This document shows, in pieces, positions 61,789 to 64,000 of a stretch of DNA of 64,000 nucleotides. The first letter of the stretch is position 1. Each line of letters begins with the position of its first letter. The position numbers and the translations under genes are program-made. The DNA comes from CBDUQN01 sp965369375 (lineage in GTDB: Bacteria; Krumholzibacteriota; Krumholzibacteriia; Krumholzibacteriales; Krumholzibacteriaceae): positions 1 through 64,000 of the forward strand of contig CBDUQN010000006.1 in assembly GCA_965369375.1 (NCBI GenBank). Direction: 5' to 3'. The notes beneath the pieces are model-generated. The model had not been told where the DNA came from. It saw nothing but the letters and a program-made list of their open reading frames with translations, and ran no database searches.

Positions 61789-62109
61789 ATGAGCGATTTC
61801 ATTCTTGTCTTCGTGACAACCTCGAACAGGGAGGAAGCCGAAAATATCGCAATGAAGCTGATCAATTCCGGATCGGCTCCCTGCATCAATATCATCGCAC
61901 CGGTCTATTCCGTCTACCAGTGGAAGGATCAGCTGGTCAAAGACGAAGAGGCGCTCATGATTATCAAGAGCAGAAGGGACCTCTTTTCAGCCGTTCGCGA
62001 AGTCGTGGAGAAAAACCACTCGTACGATGTTCCGGAAGTCATATCAATCCCCATCGACGATGTTTCCGACAAGTACGGCTCCTTCCTTGCGGGATTTCTT
62101 GACAGGTGA
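61789..62109 (+). CDS. cutA: CutA divalent-ion tolerance protein
   Basis: This 106-residue protein is a complete CutA: FILVFVTTSNREEAENIAMKLINSGSAPCINIIAPVYSVYQWKDQLVKDEEALMIIKSRRDLFSAVREVVEKNHSYDVPEVISIPIDD. It forms small stable trimers and has been linked to metal tolerance, though its biochemical role is disputed. GGAGGAG at about 61777-61783 fixes the ATG at 61789; the frame runs further upstream through the 37-bp repeats but lacks a ribosome site there. Its 3' side abuts the cassette insertion at 62124. Confidence 0.94.
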   Translation: MSDFILVFVTTSNREEAENIAMKLINSGSAPCINIIAPVYSVYQWKDQLVKDEEALMIIKSRRDLFSAVREVVEKNHSYDVPEVISIPIDDVSDKYGSFLAGFLDR

Positions 62110-62124
62110 CGGGATAATTCAGCG

Positions 62125-62763
62125 TTAAGTTTTGCAGCTTTCAAGATGTATTGCCGTATACTATTCTGAGAATGGCCGAATCAAAAAAAGGAGACATAAA
62201 ATAAATACATACAAAAAGACCGCAAGAAATCTGGTAGATGTGAGGATAATCCTTTCAGCATTATGGGCAGCTCGAATGTTAAGTGGCTTACAGGGGGATT
62301 CGACCCGCTTTCATGATCCGGTGGCGCTAAAGGAATTGGTAGCGGGAACCTCAGCTGTACCAGTAACCAATGGATTATTGTTGGTAATGGCAATAATATT
62401 TGCGGTTCCGATTTTCATGAGTTTCCTGTCCCTGACGTTGAAGGATAAAGCGAATCGCTGGGCAAACCGCAGCATAGGCATATTCTTTTGTTGCGTTTGA
62501 TCTCATTTTCTTGGGCTTAGCTCTTTTCCTATGGCCATTTTCCGCTTATGAGACATTTTGGTCAATTGTATACCTTGTGTTTACTGCACTGGTTGTTTGG
62601 TATGCATGGAAGTGGCCCAAACAGGGAGCATGAGTCGATTCCATCTTATTTTGAACCACTCAGAGAAAAAGTAGCAATAACTTTGGAACATAGCAAAAAC
62701 TAACAAGGCGCTGCACCTGACCGCTATTCCGCTGCGCTTCATAGCGGCAGGTGAGCTTGGTCG
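62125..62763 (+). mobile_element. Solitary integron gene cassette
   Basis: The left boundary is a perfect core site GTTAAGT (62124-62130, matching GTTRRRY, cut after the G). A small AT-richer gene begins about 70 bases in and ends at 62633, and an attC-like hairpin site follows, closing with GTTATCA (62763-62769). Size (639 bp), order (core, gene, attC) and the compositional contrast with the flanks are all as in integron cassettes. No integrase gene, attI or further cassettes are visible, so it looks like a single insertion at a secondary site or the edge of a dispersed cassette set. The rightmost six bases would belong to the target. Confidence 0.75.
62201..62633 (+). pseudogene. DUF6326-like small membrane protein gene, frameshifted and without a normal start codon
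   Basis: The first frame encodes NTYKKTARNLVDVRIILSAL, then a hydrophobic stretch (NGLLLVMAIIFAVPIFMSFLSLTL) and KDKANRWANRSIGIFF, where it meets a stop at about 62498. A shift of one base near 62485-62497 restores homology: FDLIFLGLALFLWPFS ... YLVFTALVVWYAWKWPKQGA, stop 62631-62633. The whole matches the DUF6326 family of four-helix membrane proteins of unknown function, including the VWYAWKWPKQ end. A good ribosome site (AAAGGAG, 62187-62193) is followed after 7 bases by ATA (62201) instead of ATG. Lower GC than neighbours marks recent transfer. A sequencing error could mimic the frameshift, but two lesions make decay more likely. Confidence 0.75.
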
Positions 62764-62769
62764 TTATCA
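62698..62769 (+). repeat. attC recombination site
   Basis: The 72-bp element starts with an R''-like box (AACTAAC, 62698-62704) and ends with the R' core GTTATCA (62763-62769). Between them CACCTG-CCGCTAT (62714-62727, with A62720 unpaired) pairs with ATAGCGG-CAGGTG (62741-62753) around a 13-base loop. GCT (62710-62712) pairs with AGC (62754-62756), leaving G62713 unpaired. Further out CAAG (62704-62707) faces CTTG (62756-62759). A bulged, imperfect long hairpin with extrahelical bases on one strand is the diagnostic attC layout that directs the integrase to the bottom strand. Confidence 0.82.
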
Positions 62770-62939
62770 TCCCCGCCCCCCAGCGCGGCCTTGTTTCTCT
62801 TTCCATCCTCATAAGCTGCCTGCTCCAAATGCTTTGATGGGATCTCCCGTGGCACGTCTCTTGATTTCAATAATCGAGGGTTCAGAAAGGAGATCCCGGC
62901 GCACCGGGCGTGACACGGTGCGGCAATTTCAAAGAGCAC
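62770..62939. other. Noncoding gap before the glycosyltransferase gene
   Basis: No gene seen. A hairpin with CGCACCG (62900-62906) and CGGTGCG (62916-62922) lies 18 bases before the ATG at 62940 and may affect its expression. AGAAAGGAGA at 62884-62893 resembles a ribosome site but is too far from the ATG. Confidence 0.5.
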
Positions 62940-64000
62940 ATGCCGCATATTATTAATCTACAAGACGTTAAAGACAAACTGAGCGGTTCTATCAGCTGCT
63001 GTATAATCGCGAAAGACGAGGAGGCGTTCATCGCCGGTGCGATTGCGAGTGTAAGAGAACTGGTCAGTGAAGTGATTGTGGTTGATACAGGTTCGAGCGA
63101 TCGAACCGCCTGCGAGGCAAAACGCTGCGGAGCTCGGGTGTACACCTTTCCATGGGATAACGACTTTGCAGCAGCTCGTAACTATGCTATCGGCAAGGCG
63201 TCGAAAGAGTGGATTCTCGTCCTCGATGCGGACGAGGCCATTGCCGGTGAGGATCATGATCGCATTCGGAATCTGGTCGTCGATCATCCCGATTGCGCTT
63301 TCGCCTTTGTTGTGCGCACATACTCCGACTCGTCCCGCGCTTTCGGATGGAATGCAATCGAAAACGCAGGAAGCATGGAACGCGGCGCGCTCGGCTATGT
63401 AACCGACCGGCGCCTGCGTCTCTTCAGAAACGATCGCGAAACCCACTACCGGGGAGCGGTGCATGAGTGCGCGGAGGCTTCGCTCGGTGCGCGCGGCGTG
63501 AGCATTGTCGATACAGACATTATCATTCATCATTACGGAAGATTGGATGCTTCGGAGCGGATCTGGCGCAAATCTCTCGTGTGCGTGGAATGTGAGTGGA
63601 CGGAACCGGCAACGAATACCGGCAGTGCCTGGTACATCTACGAGACGGCCGCGCAGCTGCTCCATCTCGGCGCTCTCGAAAAGGCGCAGCAGCACGCACT
63701 GAAGGGACTCGAAATCGAGCCGCGAAACTGGGAGCTTCTCAACGTCCTCGGCCTCGCGCATATGAAGAGGAAGCGGTATGGCGAAGCGGAACTGGCTTTA
63801 CAGGCGGCAATCGAGCGGTCCGGCGGGAACGAGGAGCTCTACAACAATCTCGGTGTCGTGTTTCTGGAAACCGGTAAATTCAGTGCGGCTCTGGATAGTT
63901 TTGAGCGGGGAATGGACCTCAGCGGGCTCAATGAGAAGCTCTTCAGAAATGCTGCCATCGCCTGTTTGGCAATGAATGATATCATTCAGGCTACGATATA
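62940..64000 (+). CDS. Family 2 glycosyltransferase with TPR repeats (partial, runs off the window)
   Basis: At least 353 codons are open to the window end. Residues ~15-240 form a GT-A family 2 domain of the SunS/WaaE-like kind: SISCCIIAKDEEAFIAGAIASVRELVSEVIVVDTGSSDRT, then FPWDNDFAAARNYAIGKASKEWILVLDADEAI (metal-binding DxD-type DAD), LRLFRNDRETHYRGAVHE. TPR-like repeats follow (AWYIYETAAQLLHLGALEKAQQHALKGLEIEP, WELLNVLGLAHMKRKRYGEAELALQAAI, ELYNNLGVVFLETGKFSAALDSFERGM). Such proteins glycosylate peptides or lipids; the acceptor is unknown. The start ATG has only a weak AAAGAG close upstream, so another start is possible. Confidence 0.88.
   Translation, partial: MPHIINLQDVKDKLSGSISCCIIAKDEEAFIAGAIASVRELVSEVIVVDTGSSDRTACEAKRCGARVYTFPWDNDFAAARNYAIGKASKEWILVLDADEAIAGEDHDRIRNLVVDHPDCAFAFVVRTYSDSSRAFGWNAIENAGSMERGALGYVTDRRLRLFRNDRETHYRGAVHECAEASLGARGVSIVDTDIIIHHYGRLDASERIWRKSLVCVECEWTEPATNTGSAWYIYETAAQLLHLGALEKAQQHALKGLEIEPRNWELLNVLGLAHMKRKRYGEAELALQAAIERSGGNEELYNNLGVVFLETGKFSAALDSFERGMDLSGLNEKLFRNAAIACLAMNDIIQATI

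Overview
The window reads as a chromosomal segment of an uncultured Gram-negative bacterium of the wider FCB / Gemmatimonadota-like assemblage. Candidatus Krumholzibacteriota or a neighbouring phylum is my best guess. This is inferred from gene content only: two GWxTD-domain proteins, a PorV/PorQ-family protein, a carboxypeptidase-regulatory-domain TonB receptor, secreted proteins with FlgD-like C-terminal sorting domains, GC-rich genes, frequent GTG/TTG starts and good AGGAGG ribosome sites. Coding density is high and most genes lie on the + strand in long operons.

Layout. (1) 1-9074: a repeat-rich upstream region and an eroded paralogue remnant, then a promoter and an operon for a TonB-dependent receptor, a large secreted protein with Ca-binding-like Asp repeats and a C-terminal sorting domain, a PorV-like barrel and a GWxTD protein. 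(2) 9147-11787: ExbB-ExbD-ExbD-TonB, which would energise such receptors, ending in a terminator. (3) 11970-18032: TolC / ATPase / HlyD adaptor / two MacB-type permeases, a tripartite efflux system. (4) 18137-24086: a second GWxTD protein, then a dipeptide-type ABC importer and a cytosolic SH3b-NlpC/P60 peptidase, suggesting murein-peptide salvage. (5) 24169-25818: a lone outer-membrane barrel gene with a long structured leader and a strong terminator. (6) 26005-35313: rhomboid-TPR protease, RadC, then the rod-shape/cell-wall block mreB-mreC-mreD-PBP2-rodA, lgt and comF. (7) 35416-40330: a palindrome and promoter, then glycolytic fba-gap-pgk-tpiA with secG, tRNA-Leu(GAG) and a terminator. (8) 40329-51115: DUF4139, DUF4446, a second rhomboid on the - strand with an operator-like inverted repeat, a beta-helix protein, an amidohydrolase, a degenerate DUF885 lipoprotein, ResB and a secreted BNR-like propeller. 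(9) 51275-57549: a second peptide ABC system whose operon includes a membrane-anchored beta-CASP metallo-beta-lactamase-fold protein and a PP-loop tRNA-thiolase-like enzyme. (10) 57612-62109: NUDIX, CstA, PfkB kinase, YfcE-like phosphoesterase, CutA. (11) 62124-62769: what looks like a single integron gene cassette (broken DUF6326-like gene plus attC) inserted between cutA and a glycosyltransferase-TPR gene that runs off the window.

The most unusual items are the solitary integron cassette with both recombination cores recognisable, the apparently periplasm-facing beta-CASP protein in a peptide-transporter operon, the eroded paralogue at 396-698, and two unrelated 37-bp tandem duplications just upstream of start codons. 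No integrase, transposase, phage gene or CRISPR array was seen. Both peptide importers lack ATPase genes in the window.
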